Below, in pieces: positions 5,813 to 6,053 of a DNA stretch of 6,053 bases (position 1 is its first letter; each line of letters opens with the position of its first letter). The stretch comes from Clostridia bacterium. GTDB taxonomy: Bacteria; Bacillota; Clostridia; Oscillospirales; CAG-272. A model generated the notes under the pieces. That model searched no databases and was not told the DNA's origin. It saw nothing but the letters and a program-made list of their open reading frames with translations. The translations under genes were made by a program, and so were the position numbers. The stretch is taken from NCBI GenBank assembly GCA_017461825.1, contig JAFTXB010000078.1:1-6053 (forward strand). The letters run 5' to 3'.

Positions 5813-6053
5813 ATGAGAAATTTTATATTGGGCACGGATTGGTGGACAGACTGTGACGATGCCGTCGCCCTGCGCCTTCTCGCACGCTTTGTGAAAGAGA
5901 AAAAGATCAACCTTTTGGGTATTGGAATCAACGCCTGCATGGAATACTCGGTCGCATCTCTCAAAGGCTTTCTTTTTGCAAACGGGCTCGATCGCATTCC
6001 CATCGGGATCGACTCCGACGCAACCGATCTCGGAGGATCGCCGCCGTATCAAA
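5813..6053 (+). CDS. Inosine/uridine-preferring nucleoside hydrolase-like protein, N-terminal 80 residues (runs off right edge)
   Basis: The frame is open to the edge. It begins MRNFILGTDWWTDCDDAVAL, an N-terminal strand followed by an aspartate cluster (Asp9, Asp13, Asp15, Asp16), as in the calcium-binding site of nucleoside hydrolases. The canonical form is DTDPGxDDA; here the two parts are two residues further apart and Pro-Gly is replaced by Trp-Trp, a form I associate with a divergent subgroup that also includes DTDxGxDxDDA sequences. The next strand INLLGIGIN (32-40) and helix fit the Rossmann-like fold. Classical members split the N-glycosidic bond of ribonucleosides to ribose and base, but the subgroup may act on another glycoside. 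No signal peptide is seen, so it is cytosolic. It is five bases from the regulator stop and probably cotranscribed. The rest of the catalytic site, including the expected C-terminal His-Asp region, is outside the window. Confidence 0.8.
   Translation, partial: MRNFILGTDWWTDCDDAVALRLLARFVKEKKINLLGIGINACMEYSVASLKGFLFANGLDRIPIGIDSDATDLGGSPPYQ

Overview
The window looks like a piece of a chromosome from an anaerobic, Gram-positive clostridial bacterium. The evidence is strong AAGGAGG-type ribosome binding sites, lipoprotein signal peptides of the Firmicutes kind, a solute-binding lipoprotein of the style common in Clostridia, and sigma-A-like promoters with exact 17-bp spacers. I cannot name the species. 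Nothing marks it as a phage, plasmid or insertion sequence. I see no tRNA, rRNA or CRISPR array.

Layout, left to right. Positions 1-3616 hold three minus-strand genes read right to left: a sialidase-like BNR beta-propeller lipoprotein (2333-3616), a family-1-type solute-binding lipoprotein (850-2310), and the first 275 residues of a secreted GLUG-repeat protein (825 down to the left edge). The gaps of 22 and 24 bp contain little more than the next ribosome binding site, so this is probably one operon. A consensus promoter lies just upstream at 3656-3684. Next, 3764-4561 (minus) encodes an HpcH/HpaI-type class II aldolase with its own promoter at 4657-4685. The 346-bp region 4562-4907 is a divergent control region. 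To its right on the plus strand are an AraC-family regulator (4908-5807) and, five bases later, the start of a nucleoside-hydrolase-like gene (5813 to the right edge).

How the genes may work together (inference): the locus reads as a nutrient-scavenging island. A membrane-anchored beta-propeller acts on an external glycan. A lipoprotein captures the released solute, and a GLUG protein may add surface binding or structure. The cytosolic aldolase could split a 2-keto-3-deoxy acid into pyruvate plus an aldehyde, the nucleoside-hydrolase-like enzyme could cleave an N- or O-glycosidic bond, and the AraC regulator could control both directions. No permease, kinase or NanA-type lyase is visible, so the substrate is unknown and sialic acid should not be assumed. 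The propeller lacks the usual sialidase FRIP arginine and belongs to a differently marked subgroup.

The most interesting unexplained DNA is a set of GACG/CGTC-type inverted repeats. One lies upstream of the aldolase -35, a similar but less symmetric 23-bp site lies upstream of the araC-type promoter, and a related palindrome lies upstream of the sialidase-like promoter. They are candidate operators for a common regulator.
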